The notes below the pieces were generated by a model. The model saw nothing but the letters and a program-made list of their open reading frames with translations. It was not told the DNA's origin and searched no databases. Of a DNA stretch of 64,000 nucleotides, positions 1-9,362 are shown piece by piece (the stretch's first letter is position 1; every line of letters begins with the position of its first letter). Location of the stretch: the NCBI RefSeq assembly GCF_008369325.1, contig NZ_VOBI01000002.1, positions 62,001 through 126,000 on the forward strand, read 5' to 3'. Both the position numbers and the translations under genes were made by a program. The DNA is from Pseudomonas sp. ANT_H12B. GTDB lineage: Bacteria; Pseudomonadota; Gammaproteobacteria; Pseudomonadales; Pseudomonadaceae.

Positions 1-255
1 GACACGTTGGAGCTGGGCATGATCGCCGCCGCGCGAGGGTACGGCGTATCTATGGGGGATCTGCTGATGGTGGCGGAAGATGTCGCCCAGGGGCGGCTGA
101 GTTTGCCGTGGCCGACGGCTGTCGCCAGCGGTGAGAAATATTATCTGGTCTGGCCGAAAACCCGCCCCGGAGGTGAGCGTATGCGCAGGCTGAGCGACTT
201 CTTGCAGGGCGAAGTCCGGGCCATGGAATTACCGGATGTCGAGCGCTTGAGCTGA
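1..255 (+). CDS. LysR-family transcriptional regulator, C-terminal fragment (gene starts outside the window)
   Basis: The frame is open from base 1 and ends in TGA at 253-255, giving about 84 residues, so the start lies upstream of the window. The sequence (ELGMIAAARGYGVSMGDLLM, then YYLVWPKTRPGGERMRRLSD and a short helical tail) resembles the end of a LysR substrate-binding domain: the G-V-x-M/L-x-x-L segment, a W-P strand and a final amphipathic helix. The HTH part is not visible, so family assignment rests on the tail alone. The target and effector cannot be told. Confidence 0.7.
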   Translation, partial: DTLELGMIAAARGYGVSMGDLLMVAEDVAQGRLSLPWPTAVASGEKYYLVWPKTRPGGERMRRLSDFLQGEVRAMELPDVERLS

Positions 256-440
256 ATCGATAGAGCCGTCGCAATGGCGGCTTTGAGCCATATCCCGGTT
301 AATCACTCAAGTATTCAGGTTTGCCGCCGAAAATCTGCAGGTAGAACCTTCGTGCAGGTTCGGCGTAATTCCCATTATTAGAAATTTTGTCGAGTGTGCG
401 TCGGGATCAGGAAGATCCGGTCACTCGACCAGGAGCTTTC

Positions 441-2417
441 ATGTCTCAACCTCGTGCTCGGATAGCCTCACAGCTGGGTCTCGCGCTTGCCGTGATACTG
501 GCGATTGTCATCAGTGGCAGTACCGTGTTCGCCTTGCGTTCGCTGGACTCGGCCAACCTAGCCACCCGCGAAGAGCACCTGGCCAGTGAAGCCCGGCTGC
601 TGGCCGACCAGCTGAGCACATTTCACGGCACGTTGCGTGAAAGCACCCAGCGTCTGGCCGGCCTGTTCGAGAAACGCTTCAGCGCGGGGCTGAGCGTGCA
701 TCCGGACGAACCGGTAACCGTGGCGGGCATCCAGACGCCGGGTTTGCATCTGGGCGCTGAAGTGTTGAACAACAACTTCAAGGAAGTCGACGAGTTCAAG
801 CAAATGACGGCGGGTGTCGCCACGGTGTTCGTGCGCAGTGGCGACGACTTCATCCGGGTCAGCACCAATGTCAGCAAACAGGACGGCAACCGGGCTATCG
901 GCACCGTGCTCGATCACGCGAACCCGGCTTACGCCCGTTTGATGGCGGGGCAGAGCTTCGTCGGTCGATCGTTGCTTTTCGAACGCTTCTACATGTCGCA
1001 ATACACCCCCGTACGCGACAGCAGCGGTAAGGTCATTGCCGTGCTGTACGTAGGATTCGATTACACCGACGCTCAGAACGCGCAGTTCGCCAACCTCAAA
1101 CGCTTCCGCATCGGTCAGACCGGTTCTCTGGCGCTGCTTGATGAGCAGAACAAATGGCTGGTGCCGATCGCGGGCGTGCAAGCACTGGATCGGGCAGTCC
1201 CAGCAATCAACAGCCTGGTGAAGACCCCGGGCAAGGGCGAGTTCTGGAGCGACACGTCGGAAGATTTCTACAGCATCGCCGTACCGTTCGAAGGCGGCCC
1301 ATGGTCGGTCGTAGCGAGCATGCCGAAAAGCGAAATTCGCGCCGTGACCTGGAGTGTCGGTATTCAATTGGCGATTGGCAGCCTGCTGGCGATGTTGATC
1401 GCCGTGGGTTCGGCAGTCTGGTTGCTGCGCAGCAAACTGGCTCCGCTGGGTGATCTGGTGCGTCAGGCCGAAGCCTTGGGCGCCGGTGATTTGAGCGTGC
1501 GGCTGAACGTATCGAGCAACGACGAGATCGGTCAGTTGGCCCGCGCCTTCAACCAGATGAGCCAGGCTTTGTCGACCATGGTCGAGCACATCCGCAAGGC
1601 CTCGCAAGAGGTCAACAGCCGTGCTCAGGCCTTGTCCGGTCTGTCCGGTGGCGCCTATGAAGGAATGGAACAGCAGTCGGGCGAGATCGCCAGCATGGCC
1701 GGTGCCGTGGAAGAGTTCAGCGCCACCTCCCTGAACATTGCCGACAACATGGGCAGCACTCAGCGTCTGGCTCAAGAAAACGCACAGCAAACCCAGATCG
1801 GTCGTACGTCGATGGACGAAGCGTCCTCGTCCCTGGAACAAATCGCCGGCGCGCTGAACAGCACGGCGACGGTGATCAATACCTTGGGTCAGCGTTCCCA
1901 GGAAATCGGCGGCATTGTCGGTGTGATTACCTCGATTGCCGAGCAGACCAACTTGCTGGCGCTCAATGCCGCCATCGAAGCGGCCCGTGCCGGTGAGCAG
2001 GGGCGTGGTTTTGCGGTCGTGGCGGATGAAGTTCGCAGCCTGGCTTCGCGTACCCGCCAGGCCACTGACGAAATTTCCGGGATGATCCAAAGCATTCAGC
2101 AGGAAACCGGCAACGCCATCAGCACCATGGAACAGGGCAACGTGTTAATGCAGGAAGGGCTGTCGCGCAACGCGAATGTCGCTTCAGCCCTGGCGCGTAT
2201 CGATGAGCAAAGCCGTTCTGCCGGGCAGCAATTCGCTGCGATCACTACGGCGACCCAAGAGCAAAGCAGCACGGCGACGTTGCTCAGCAGCAACCTGCAA
2301 AGCATTGCCCTGGCTAACAGCGAGCAACGAGAAGTTGTTTCCAATCTGGCCGTCACCGCCAAAGAGCTGGAGAAGCTCGCGGCGGACTTGCGGCATGAGG
2401 TTGATCGGTTCCGCTGA
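441..2417 (+). CDS. Methyl-accepting chemotaxis protein with periplasmic Cache-type sensor
   Basis: Transmembrane chemoreceptor signalling to CheA/CheW, 658 aa from the ATG at 441, which has an AGGAG ribosome-binding site 5 bases upstream; an in-frame TTG at 387 is less likely. TM1 is about residues 11-31. A periplasmic domain of roughly 270 residues follows, resembling the Cache3-Cache2 fusion type. TM2 is about 303-330, a HAMP domain follows to about 383, then a long coiled-coil signalling region. The highly conserved hairpin tip ([20 protein letters not shown]) is near residue 500. There is no obvious CheR-tethering pentapeptide at the C-terminus (ends HEVDRFR). The ligand cannot be predicted. 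Confidence 0.95.
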   Translation: MSQPRARIASQLGLALAVILAIVISGSTVFALRSLDSANLATREEHLASEARLLADQLSTFHGTLRESTQRLAGLFEKRFSAGLSVHPDEPVTVAGIQTPGLHLGAEVLNNNFKEVDEFKQMTAGVATVFVRSGDDFIRVSTNVSKQDGNRAIGTVLDHANPAYARLMAGQSFVGRSLLFERFYMSQYTPVRDSSGKVIAVLYVGFDYTDAQNAQFANLKRFRIGQTGSLALLDEQNKWLVPIAGVQALDRAVPAINSLVKTPGKGEFWSDTSEDFYSIAVPFEGGPWSVVASMPKSEIRAVTWSVGIQLAIGSLLAMLIAVGSAVWLLRSKLAPLGDLVRQAEALGAGDLSVRLNVSSNDEIGQLARAFNQMSQALSTMVEHIRKASQEVNSRAQALSGLSGGAYEGMEQQSGEIASMAGAVEEFSATSLNIADNMGSTQRLAQENAQQTQIGRTSMDEASSSLEQIAGALNSTATVINTLGQRSQEIGGIVGVITSIAEQTNLLALNAAIEAARAGEQGRGFAVVADEVRSLASRTRQATDEISGMIQSIQQETGNAISTMEQGNVLMQEGLSRNANVASALARIDEQSRSAGQQFAAITTATQEQSSTATLLSSNLQSIALANSEQREVVSNLAVTAKELEKLAADLRHEVDRFR

Positions 2418-2433
2418 GTCACTGCTGAAATCG

Positions 2434-2457
2434 CCATCGCGGGCAAGCCCGCGATGG
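2434..2457. repeat. REP-type perfect palindrome after the chemoreceptor gene
   Basis: CCATCGCGGGC-AA-GCCCGCGATGG forms an 11-bp perfect stem with a 2-base loop, 17 bases after the stop. It has the GCGGGCAAGCCCGC core of fluorescent-pseudomonad REP elements. There is no T-tract, so it is probably a REP rather than an intrinsic terminator. Confidence 0.7.
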
Positions 2458-2595
2458 GATCAACTCAGTTCCCCCGGTTTTAACCCCAACCCCCCGCATC
2501 ACTATCAATTTGCCTTCGCTGTTGTGTTTTTTAAGCTTGATGAATCGTTTCAGCAAGACTATAAAAACCACACAACTCCAAGAAAGGCTCCCATC

Positions 2596-3810
2596 ATGAC
2601 CCCGCTCAAACTCGCCATAACCCTAGGCGCGATGACCGTTGCCTCCCACGCCATGGCTTGGGATTACGTTCTGCTAGACACCGACAAAGCCGCCCAGAAC
2701 TGGCAAATCACCAGCCAGCAACTCGGCGTAAAAACCGACAAACCCTTCAGCGTGAGCCTGCGCACCTTGCACGGCGGTCGGCAGGAGGGCGTCAGCATCG
2801 TCGACATCGATAACGGCACAATGAAACTCTCGGTGGTCCCCTCTCGTGGGATGAACGTCCTGCAGGCGTCGGTCGGTAATGTGCGCATGGGCTGGGATTC
2901 GCCGGTCAAGGACGTGGTCAATCCGTCCTTCATCGAACTCAACGGCCGTGGTGGTCTGGGTTGGCTCGAAGGCTTCAACGAACTGGTCGCTCGCTGCGGC
3001 TACGAATGGGTCGGTCACCCCGGCATGGACAACGGTGAACTGCTGACGCTCCATGGCCGCGCCGCCAACATCCCGGCCAGCAAAGTCACCTTGCACATCG
3101 ACGAAAAACCGCCATACACCATCAGCCTGCGCGGCGAGCTGAAAGAGCAGGCGTTCAAGAAAGTCGACTTCTCCGTTGCGACCGAACTGGTCACCGAACC
3201 AGGCAGCGTAGCGTTCTCCCTCAACGACACCCTGACCAATAACGGCGACTATCCGAAGGAGTATCAGGCGCTTTATCACAGCAACTTCAGCGCTCCGTTT
3301 CTGGAGCAGGGCGCGCGTTTTGTTGCACCGGTCAAACAGGTGTCGCCGTTCAATGACAAGGCAAAAGGGGATCTGCCGGACTGGCAGACTTACCGCGCAC
3401 CGACCAAGGATTACGACGAGACGGTTTACAACGTCGTGCCCTATGCCGATTCCAAGGGCGATACGTTGACGGTGCTGCATAACAAGGCCGGCAGCCTGGG
3501 TGTATCGGCCGGCTTCAACACTCAAACACTGCCAGTGTTTTCTCTGTGGAAAAACACCGATACCCAAGGGCAGGGTTATGTCACGGGTCTTGAGCCGGGA
3601 ACGAGCTTTTCCTACAACCGTCGGTATCAGCGGCCACTCGGTTTAGTGCCGACAATTGGGGTGAAGGAGCAGAAACAGTTCCAGATTCATTACAGTTTGC
3701 TGGCGGATAAAGGAGCTGTGGATAACGCGTTGAAGCGAGTGAACGAGATTCAGGGCGGGCGGCAGACTGAGGTACGACAAACACCGCTCGTGGATCTCAC
3801 CAAGGAATAA
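2596..3810 (+). CDS. Secreted DUF4432 (aldose 1-epimerase-like) protein
   Basis: 404 aa from the ATG at 2596 (AGAAAGG upstream). Residues 1-21 form a Sec signal peptide ending SHAMA before WDYVLL, so the mature protein is periplasmic. The body matches the DUF4432 branch of the galactose-mutarotase-like beta-sandwich superfamily, with landmarks VVPSRGMNVLQA, GWLEGFNELVARCGYEW, HPGMDNGE and LEPGTSFSYNRRYQR. Family members are annotated as aldose 1-epimerase-like, but the reaction is unproven. It stands alone between the chemoreceptor and the oppositely oriented comM; the stop-to-stop gap to comM is only 6 bases. A role on periplasmic sugars is inference. Confidence 0.85.
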   Translation: MTPLKLAITLGAMTVASHAMAWDYVLLDTDKAAQNWQITSQQLGVKTDKPFSVSLRTLHGGRQEGVSIVDIDNGTMKLSVVPSRGMNVLQASVGNVRMGWDSPVKDVVNPSFIELNGRGGLGWLEGFNELVARCGYEWVGHPGMDNGELLTLHGRAANIPASKVTLHIDEKPPYTISLRGELKEQAFKKVDFSVATELVTEPGSVAFSLNDTLTNNGDYPKEYQALYHSNFSAPFLEQGARFVAPVKQVSPFNDKAKGDLPDWQTYRAPTKDYDETVYNVVPYADSKGDTLTVLHNKAGSLGVSAGFNTQTLPVFSLWKNTDTQGQGYVTGLEPGTSFSYNRRYQRPLGLVPTIGVKEQKQFQIHYSLLADKGAVDNALKRVNEIQGGRQTEVRQTPLVDLTKE

Positions 3811-3816
3811 TCCCTG

Positions 3817-5310
3817 CTAATTTGTGCTCGGCCGGTATTGCAGCGCCTCGGCCAAGTGCTCGCGGGTGATGCCATCGACTTGCTCAAGGTCCGCCAGGGT
3901 GCGCGCCACTTTGAGCAGTCGATGGGCTGACCTTAGCGACAAGGTCAGTCGTTCGCACGCAGTCTCCAGCCAGGTTTCGTCGGCTGTGGATAAGTTGCAA
4001 TGGCGGCGCAGGCCTGGCAGATCGAGAAAGGCGTTGGCGCAGCCCTGGCGTTTGTGTTGCCGTTCTCGTGCTTCGGCGACCAGAACAGCGGCAGTGGCCG
4101 TGTCGTCGCCGGCCTTCAACGCGGGGTTCAACGCCGTAGCTTCACGGGCGACGGTCAGGTGCAGGTCGATACGATCCAGCAGTGGCCCCGACAGTTTGTT
4201 GCGGTAGCGCTGGACCATGTCCGGCGTACAACTGCATTTGCCGCTGGGTTCGCCAAGATATCCACAGGGGCACGGGTTCATCGCGGCCACTAATTGAAAG
4301 CGAGCCGGAAATCTCACGCGATCCTTGGCGCGGGAAATTACGATGCAGCCCGACTCCAATGGCTCTCTCAGAACCTCCAATACCTTGCGATCAAATTCCG
4401 GGAGTTCATCGAGAAACAGCACGCCATGGTGGGCGAGAGTTATTTCGCCGGGTTGCGGTTTCGAACCACCGCCCACCAACGCCGGGCCCGAGGCGGAGTG
4501 GTGGGGTTGGCGGAATGGTCTTTGCGGCCAGTGGCTTAAGGGCACGCAACTGGTGACGGATTGAATGGCAGCGACTTCCAGCGCCTCGTTTTCGGCTAAC
4601 GGGGGAAGCAGCCCCGGTAACCGACTCGCCAACAGTGTTTTCCCGGTCCCCGGCGGTCCGCTAAATAACAGGTTATGAGCGCCCGCCGCAGCTATCAGCA
4701 ACGCACGCTTGGCCGAGAGTTGGCCCTGCACCTCATTCAAGTCCGGATAGGGTTTGCTGGCGTAGAGCAAGCCATTGGAAACGTAGGGCTCGACCGGCGT
4801 ATGTCCATTGAAATGTGCAACGGCTTCCAGCAGGTGATCCACGGCAAACACCTTCAACCCGGACGCCAGGCACGCCTCCTCGGCATTCGCCCGCGGCACC
4901 ATCAACGAACGCCCGGCCTTGCGTGCTGCTAGCGCAGCCGGCAACACACCTCTCACAGCACGTACCGCGCCTGACAACGCCAATTCGCCGAGGCATTCAA
5001 TGTCATCCAGCGTCAACGTCGGCACCTGGACGCTGGCGGACAGAATCCCCAAAGCAATCGCCAAATCGAATCGTCCGCCGTCCTTCGGTAGGTCAGCGGG
5101 AGCGAGATTCAAGGTGATACGCCGTGCCGGGAATTGCAGCCCTGAATTGATGATCGCGCTACGCACTCGATCCTTGCTTTCCTTCACTGCAGCCTCCGGC
5201 AAACCCACCATCGTCAATGACGGCAAACCGTTGGCCAGATGGACTTCTACGGTAACGGCGGGCGCATCCACGCCAATCTGGGCACGGCTGTGGACGATGG
5301 AGAGGGACAT
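3817..5310 (-). CDS. comM: ComM/YifB family Mg-chelatase-like AAA+ ATPase
   Basis: 497 aa. In Vibrio ComM is a hexameric helicase that promotes branch migration during natural transformation; the family is also found in species not known to be competent. The N-terminal ChlI-like domain (residues about 1-165) includes the LPxxxVxES-like stretch. Walker A is GPPGTGKT at about 218-225, and the Walker B-type segment is GVLFLDELPEF. A four-cysteine cluster (NPCPCGYLG...CSC) near 350 and a C-terminal helical domain ending in the LADLEQVDGI...LAEALQYR motif are typical. It is monocistronic and convergent with the DUF4432 gene. Confidence 0.95.
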   Translation of the reverse strand: MSLSIVHSRAQIGVDAPAVTVEVHLANGLPSLTMVGLPEAAVKESKDRVRSAIINSGLQFPARRITLNLAPADLPKDGGRFDLAIALGILSASVQVPTLTLDDIECLGELALSGAVRAVRGVLPAALAARKAGRSLMVPRANAEEACLASGLKVFAVDHLLEAVAHFNGHTPVEPYVSNGLLYASKPYPDLNEVQGQLSAKRALLIAAAGAHNLLFSGPPGTGKTLLASRLPGLLPPLAENEALEVAAIQSVTSCVPLSHWPQRPFRQPHHSASGPALVGGGSKPQPGEITLAHHGVLFLDELPEFDRKVLEVLREPLESGCIVISRAKDRVRFPARFQLVAAMNPCPCGYLGEPSGKCSCTPDMVQRYRNKLSGPLLDRIDLHLTVAREATALNPALKAGDDTATAAVLVAEARERQHKRQGCANAFLDLPGLRRHCNLSTADETWLETACERLTLSLRSAHRLLKVARTLADLEQVDGITREHLAEALQYRPSTN

Positions 5311-5451
5311 GGTCGTTCCTTGAGCATTTTACGGGGGGCGCTTCCTGCGGGTTTTTGAAGGGTAGACGGGTGCGATAGATTTGGGGCGTGGTTATGCAGG
5401 CAAACTTTCACTGGATGTTGCGGACACGGAGCGGGGTAGTTGCGAGGCACA

Positions 5452-5478
5452 AAAAAACCGCCATTCAGACGGTTTTTT
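5452..5478 (-). terminator. Rho-independent terminator downstream of the BRO-N locus
   Basis: AAAAAACCG-(9-nt loop)-CGGTTTTTT forms a 9-bp perfect stem with T-runs on both sides. It lies 14 bases beyond the TAA at 5492-5494 that closes the leftward reading frame. The position implies that the BRO-N transcription unit once extended to 5492 and not only to 5795. Confidence 0.75.
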
Positions 5479-5491
5479 CAAGAAGCAGTAT

Positions 5492-5794
5492 TTAGTTTCT
5501 TCCACCAGCCAACCAACCACTGGGTTCAAGTTCTTTGCCGCGCGCGATGGCGACTTCAATAAAGCGTCGTTGTTTAGTCGATAAATTCCCAGCCAAGCGA
5601 CGTGCTTCGGCGTGAAGTTCAGTAAGTTGTAACAGCTTCGGTTGAAGTGAGCGAGGTGGTGAGGCAGCAGAGCGGTGTCAGTGTTGGTCTGGCAAAGAAG
5701 CTATCCATGCTTTTGAATACCACGCCCGAATTCTGGCTGAATCTGCAATCGAGCTACGATCTTCGTAGCGCCGAAATCGAGCGTGGATGAGCGC
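5492..5794 (-). pseudogene. In-frame coding remnant continuing the BRO-N gene past a stop codon
   Basis: Reading on past the TAA at 5795-5797 in the same frame gives 38 sense codons (ALIHARFRRYEDRSS... to ...WIASLPDQH), a TGA at 5678-5680, then 61 more (…LLQLTELHAEARRLAGN…TKQRRFIEVAIARGKELE…) to TAA at 5492. The peptide looks genuinely coding: charged amphipathic composition with no further stops, ending just before an intrinsic terminator. I infer a longer ancestral BRO-N protein broken by two nonsense mutations. The alternative is that this is 3' UTR with chance coding character. Confidence 0.5.
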
Positions 5795-6316
5795 TTAAAG
5801 CGAATGCAACGCTCGAGAAGCTTTTTTCCACCATGGAAGGTTGACCGGACGCTGCGTTTGCTCGCCGCTCGGCAGCATATGTGGAACATCCTGCAACCGA
5901 ATCCACGGTTGATTATTCCAATGCAACAGGCTCAGCGACATCTCAGGCCAGCTCAGCAGGCTCAGGATCGGGCGTTCGGTTGAAGTGGCTTGCTGGGCAT
6001 CTCTGAGGGCGGGGACCACATCGTGGGTCAGCCATTCGCGCAGGGCCCGGTATTCGGGGCAGTAGTGGTAGACCAGCAGCGCGTAGACGCCGGATTCGCT
6101 GATGAGCAGGGTGTTTTCGATGGTGCCGTGGATGACGACTCGTGCGGATTGATGTTGATCGGGATCGAGTTTTCGGACGGCGCGTTCGTCGAGGAAAAGA
6201 CGAAGCAGACGGCCTAAGTCTCGGGCGCTGAACCAAGGCTGGTTTTCGATCAAAAGCGCGTGAAGGTGGAGTTTGTGGCGGGTGAAGACTTGGGGGATTA
6301 GATAGTTTTCGTCCAT
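5795..6316 (-). CDS. BRO-N domain (prophage antirepressor-like) protein, possibly truncated
   Basis: 173 aa from the ATG at 6316. The BRO-N fold is seen in order: LIENQPWFSARDLGRLL (substrate-loop helix), RKLDPDQHQSARVVIHG, then LLISESGVYALLVYHYCPEY and REWLTHDVVPALRD at about residues 75-115. These are the hallmark motifs of phage Ant/BRO DNA-binding domains. A C-terminal region with a WWKKASR motif follows. No phage structural, integrase or lysis genes are nearby, so this is a solitary gene. A same-frame continuation follows its stop codon, so the protein may be shortened. The function is unknown. Confidence 0.8.
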   Translation of the reverse strand: MDENYLIPQVFTRHKLHLHALLIENQPWFSARDLGRLLRLFLDERAVRKLDPDQHQSARVVIHGTIENTLLISESGVYALLVYHYCPEYRALREWLTHDVVPALRDAQQATSTERPILSLLSWPEMSLSLLHWNNQPWIRLQDVPHMLPSGEQTQRPVNLPWWKKASRALHSL

Positions 6317-6550
6317 AGCGCAGTACCCAAAATTCGCTTGATAGATAACTGCCACTTATCGTCGCCAAACAATAAGGGTGGCAGCGGCGTGCGGGTTGGC
6401 GAACCGGCCAAGCGAATACCGGCAGACCCGAAGGTCTCCCACACGCAGCCGCCATAATTCGAATCGGGAGAGATATCCGTAATCGAATGAGGTTGCGTGC
6501 ATAGCTTGGTTCCAGGTCGCCAAACCCAGTGCTGAACATTCAGCATTGGG
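6317..6550. other. Upstream region of the BRO-N gene with a terminal hairpin
   Basis: There is no convincing gene in this stretch, although several frames stay open. At its right end (6525-6550) lies a near-perfect inverted repeat, CCCAGTGCTGAA-CA-TTCAGCATTGGG, a 12-bp stem with one G:T mismatch. It sits about 210 bases upstream of the BRO-N start and could be an operator, a terminator for neighbouring transcription or part of a leader RNA. It differs from the REP family found elsewhere in the window. Confidence 0.4.
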
Positions 6551-6642
6551 TGAGCTTAGGAACCGGGGCTTTGCTGCGCAATCGGACGGCGGTGGTTTTC
6601 TTGTAGGACGTTGCCGGGGGTTTTGAGGGCTTAAAGATCAAA

Positions 6643-6745
6643 AGATCGCAGCCTTCGGCAGCTCCTACAGGGGTGGTCTGTCCAGTGTGGGAGGGCTGGT
6701 AGACCGAGGCGACTCCATTCGCGGGCAAGCCCGCTCCCACAGGGA
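6643..6745. repeat. Two dissimilar REP-like elements
   Basis: 6646-6671 has the GATCGCAGCCTTCGGCAGCT type followed by CCTACAGG. 6719-6745 has CGCGGGCAAGCCCGCTCCCACAGG. Both are typical dispersed intergenic repeats of fluorescent pseudomonads. They fill the gap between the BRO-N upstream region and the 3' end of ubiK. Confidence 0.7.
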
Positions 6746-6753
6746 TTGTGGTG

Positions 6754-7014
6754 TTATTCGGTTGGTGGATTGAGCTTCGCTTCCAGCTCAGCCACTTTCG
6801 CCTCAAGACTCTCGAGCCGTGCACGGGTGCGTGCCAGCACAACCATCTGGCTATCAAACTCTTCCCGGCTCACAAGATCCAGCTTGCTGAAGCCGCTCTG
6901 CAACAGAGCCTTGAACTGGCTTTCGATTTCGCTTTTCGGCAGTGGGGTGTCGCCGCTGAAGAGGCGCGAGGCGGTGCCGCTCAGGGCATCGAGGAAGTCT
7001 TTGGGTGCGAGCAT
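6754..7014 (-). CDS. ubiK: UbiK family ubiquinone-biosynthesis accessory factor
   Basis: 86 aa. UbiK (formerly YqiC, BMFP family) is a small coiled-coil protein that helps the Ubi complex make ubiquinone under aerobic conditions, probably by linking UbiJ and lipid. The N-terminal part (KDFLDALSGTASRLF...EIESQFKALLQSGFSKLDLVSREEF) is the conserved amphipathic region. Residues about 52-82 (VLARTRARLESLEAKVAELEAKL) form a heptad-rich coiled coil. The length matches the family. It is divergent from glnK, and the same arrangement is known in other pseudomonads. Confidence 0.93.
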   Translation of the reverse strand: MLAPKDFLDALSGTASRLFSGDTPLPKSEIESQFKALLQSGFSKLDLVSREEFDSQMVVLARTRARLESLEAKVAELEAKLNPPTE

Positions 7015-7085
7015 GGGAAATGTCCTGTCAACAATGGCGGGCAGTGTATCACGCAGTGTCTATAGTCAATCCCGACAGGAGGCCG

Positions 7086-7135
7086 TGCACGCTTTTCGCG
7101 CATGCGGATGGACGGCAGCGCACTGTTGTTGTGCG
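7086..7135 (+). promoter_or_regulatory. Two NtrC-like binding sites upstream of glnK
   Basis: Two 17-bp sites resemble the NtrC consensus TGCAC(C/T)-N4-TGGTGCA. They are TGCACGCTTTTCGCGCA at 7086-7102 and CGCACTGTTGTTGTGCG at 7119-7135. Their centres are 33 bp apart, about three helical turns, as in classic tandem NtrC enhancers. They lie about 110-145 bp upstream of the start point predicted from the sigma-54 element at 7210. Function is inferred from sequence and context. Confidence 0.55.
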
Positions 7136-7209
7136 TAGCGCCGCGGGAGTTGCGGTGAAGAGGCAGGGATCAGCGGCTAAAAGCCTGAAAACAGGGAGCT
7201 TTGTGGAGA

Positions 7210-7226
7210 TGGCAAGCTTTCTGCTT
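7210..7226 (+). promoter_or_regulatory. Sigma-54 promoter of the glnK-amtB operon
   Basis: TGGCAAGCTTTCTGCTT matches TGGCACG-N4-TTGCW, with GG at 7211-7212 and GC at 7223-7224 separated by exactly 10 bases. Transcription would begin near 7236, leaving a leader of about 200 nt before glnK. RpoN/NtrC control of glnK-amtB is well established in proteobacteria, which supports the assignment. Confidence 0.65.
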
Positions 7227-7243
7227 AGTGCCTAGTGACCCAT

Positions 7244-7772
<529 letters not shown>

Positions 7773-7809
7773 AAGCCGCCACAAACCCAACGCCCCAGGA
7801 GAAAACAAT

Positions 7810-9147
7810 ATGACTCTGCGTAAATTCGCAGGGCTAGGAGCCCTGTTGTCCCTCGTAATGCCCAGCCTGGCTATGGCGGCAGACGAAGTGGCGGCCCCAG
7901 TCCTCAACTCCGGCGACACCGCCTGGATGTTGACCTCGACAGCCCTCGTGCTGTTCATGACCATTCCCGGTCTCGCGCTGTTCTACGGCGGCATGGTTCG
8001 TTCCAAAAACATTCTTTCCGTGATGATGCAGTGCTTCGCCATTACCGGTCTGATCAGCATCCTGTGGGTCATTTATGGCTACAGCATTGCGTTCGACACC
8101 ACTGGCATGGAGCAGGGCGTCGTCAACTTCAACTCGTTCTTCGGCGGCATGGGCAAGGCTTTCCTCGCCGGTGTCACGCCATCGAGCCTGACCGGTCCCG
8201 CAGCGTTGTTCCCTGAGGCGGTGTTCATCACCTTCCAGATGACCTTCGCCATCATCACCCCTGCGTTGATCGTCGGTGCCTTCGCCGAGCGGATGAAGTT
8301 CTCCGCCATGCTGATCTTCATGGGCGTCTGGTTCACCCTGGTGTATGCACCGATCGCGCACATGGTCTGGTCCGGTAACGGCGGCCTTATGTGGGACTGG
8401 GGTGTGCTGGACTTCGCCGGCGGCACCGTGGTGCACATCAACGCCGGTGTGGCCGGTCTGATTGCCTGCCTGGTACTGGGCAAACGCAAAGGCTTCCCGA
8501 CTACCCCGATGGCGCCGCACAACCTCGGTTACACCTTGATGGGCGCTGCCATGCTGTGGGTCGGCTGGTTCGGCTTCAACGCCGGTTCCGCCGCAGCGGC
8601 CAACGGCACTGCCGGCATGGCGATGCTGGTGACCCAGATCGCAACCGCCGCCGCCGCATTGGGCTGGATGTTCGCCGAATGGATCACCCACGGCAAACCA
8701 AGTGCACTGGGTATTGCTTCGGGTGTTGTGGCTGGTCTGGTTGCAATCACACCAGCCGCTGGCACGGTGGGCCCGATGGGCGCTCTGGTCATCGGTCTGG
8801 CGGCCGGCGTGGTGTGCTTCTTCTGCGCCACTACCCTTAAACGCAAACTCGGCTATGACGACTCCCTGGACGCCTTCGGCGTGCACGGCATCGGCGGTAT
8901 CCTCGGCGCGATCCTGACCGGTGTGTTCGCTGCACCATCCCTGGGCGGCTTCGGCACCGTGACCGATATCGCCGCCCAAGTCTGGATTCAGTGCAAAGGC
9001 GTGGGCTTCACGGTGATCTACACCGCGATCGTCACTTACATCATTCTCAAGGTGCTGGACGCTGTCATGGGGCTGCGTATCACCGAAGAAGAAGAGGCGG
9101 TCGGCATCGATCTGGCACTCCACAACGAACGCGGCTACAACTTGTAA
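7810..9147 (+). CDS. amtB: Ammonium transporter AmtB
   Basis: 445 aa trimeric inner-membrane ammonium channel. A signal peptide (ending PSLAMAADE, residues 1-21) precedes about eleven TM segments, as in other AmtB proteins. Family motifs are visible: FYGGMVRSKNILS early, AHMVWSGNGGLMWDWGVLDFAGGTVVHINAG in mid-protein including the first pore histidine, and DSLDAFGVHGIGGILGAI with the second pore histidine. The ATG at 7810 follows CAGGAGAAAACAAT. It is the second gene of the glnK operon, and its product is the binding partner of GlnK. Confidence 0.97.
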   Translation: MTLRKFAGLGALLSLVMPSLAMAADEVAAPVLNSGDTAWMLTSTALVLFMTIPGLALFYGGMVRSKNILSVMMQCFAITGLISILWVIYGYSIAFDTTGMEQGVVNFNSFFGGMGKAFLAGVTPSSLTGPAALFPEAVFITFQMTFAIITPALIVGAFAERMKFSAMLIFMGVWFTLVYAPIAHMVWSGNGGLMWDWGVLDFAGGTVVHINAGVAGLIACLVLGKRKGFPTTPMAPHNLGYTLMGAAMLWVGWFGFNAGSAAAANGTAGMAMLVTQIATAAAALGWMFAEWITHGKPSALGIASGVVAGLVAITPAAGTVGPMGALVIGLAAGVVCFFCATTLKRKLGYDDSLDAFGVHGIGGILGAILTGVFAAPSLGGFGTVTDIAAQVWIQCKGVGFTVIYTAIVTYIILKVLDAVMGLRITEEEEAVGIDLALHNERGYNL

Positions 9148-9166
9148 GCACGCGAATAAAAAAACT

Positions 9167-9190
9167 TGCCCGGCTTGCCGGGCATTTTTT
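9167..9190 (+). terminator. Rho-independent terminator of glnK-amtB
   Basis: TGCCCGGC-TT-GCCGGGCA followed by TTTTTT, 20 bases after the amtB stop. The 8-bp perfect GC-rich stem with a T-tract is a canonical intrinsic terminator. Confidence 0.9.
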
Positions 9191-9362
9191 TGTCTGGAGT
9201 TTGTCATTGAAGGAACTGCTGAAAGGTTTTTTCGTACACGTTTAGTGGCGTTTACGACGGACGTTTTTCTGCGGCCAATGGCTTACATGATTGAAGGAAT
9301 ATTAGGGCCTTTGTTTTTTCCCAGAGCGCGCTAGAATGCGCCCCGAACGTGCGGAGAACTGT

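Noticed and set aside
558..2090. 510-codon open frame on the minus strand opposite the chemoreceptor gene
   Set aside because: Its composition (Q/G/R/H-rich) and lack of any family motif are those of an antisense shadow of a GC-rich gene. The plus strand encodes a complete MCP.
5943..6539. 198-codon minus-strand frame overlapping the BRO-N start
   Set aside because: It overlaps the recognised BRO-N domain in another frame and is Arg/Pro/Ser-rich without motifs.
5492..6550. Interpretation of the BRO-N locus as part of a prophage
   Set aside because: No integrase, repressor, lysis, capsid or tail genes and no attachment-site duplication are visible; the flanking genes are core.
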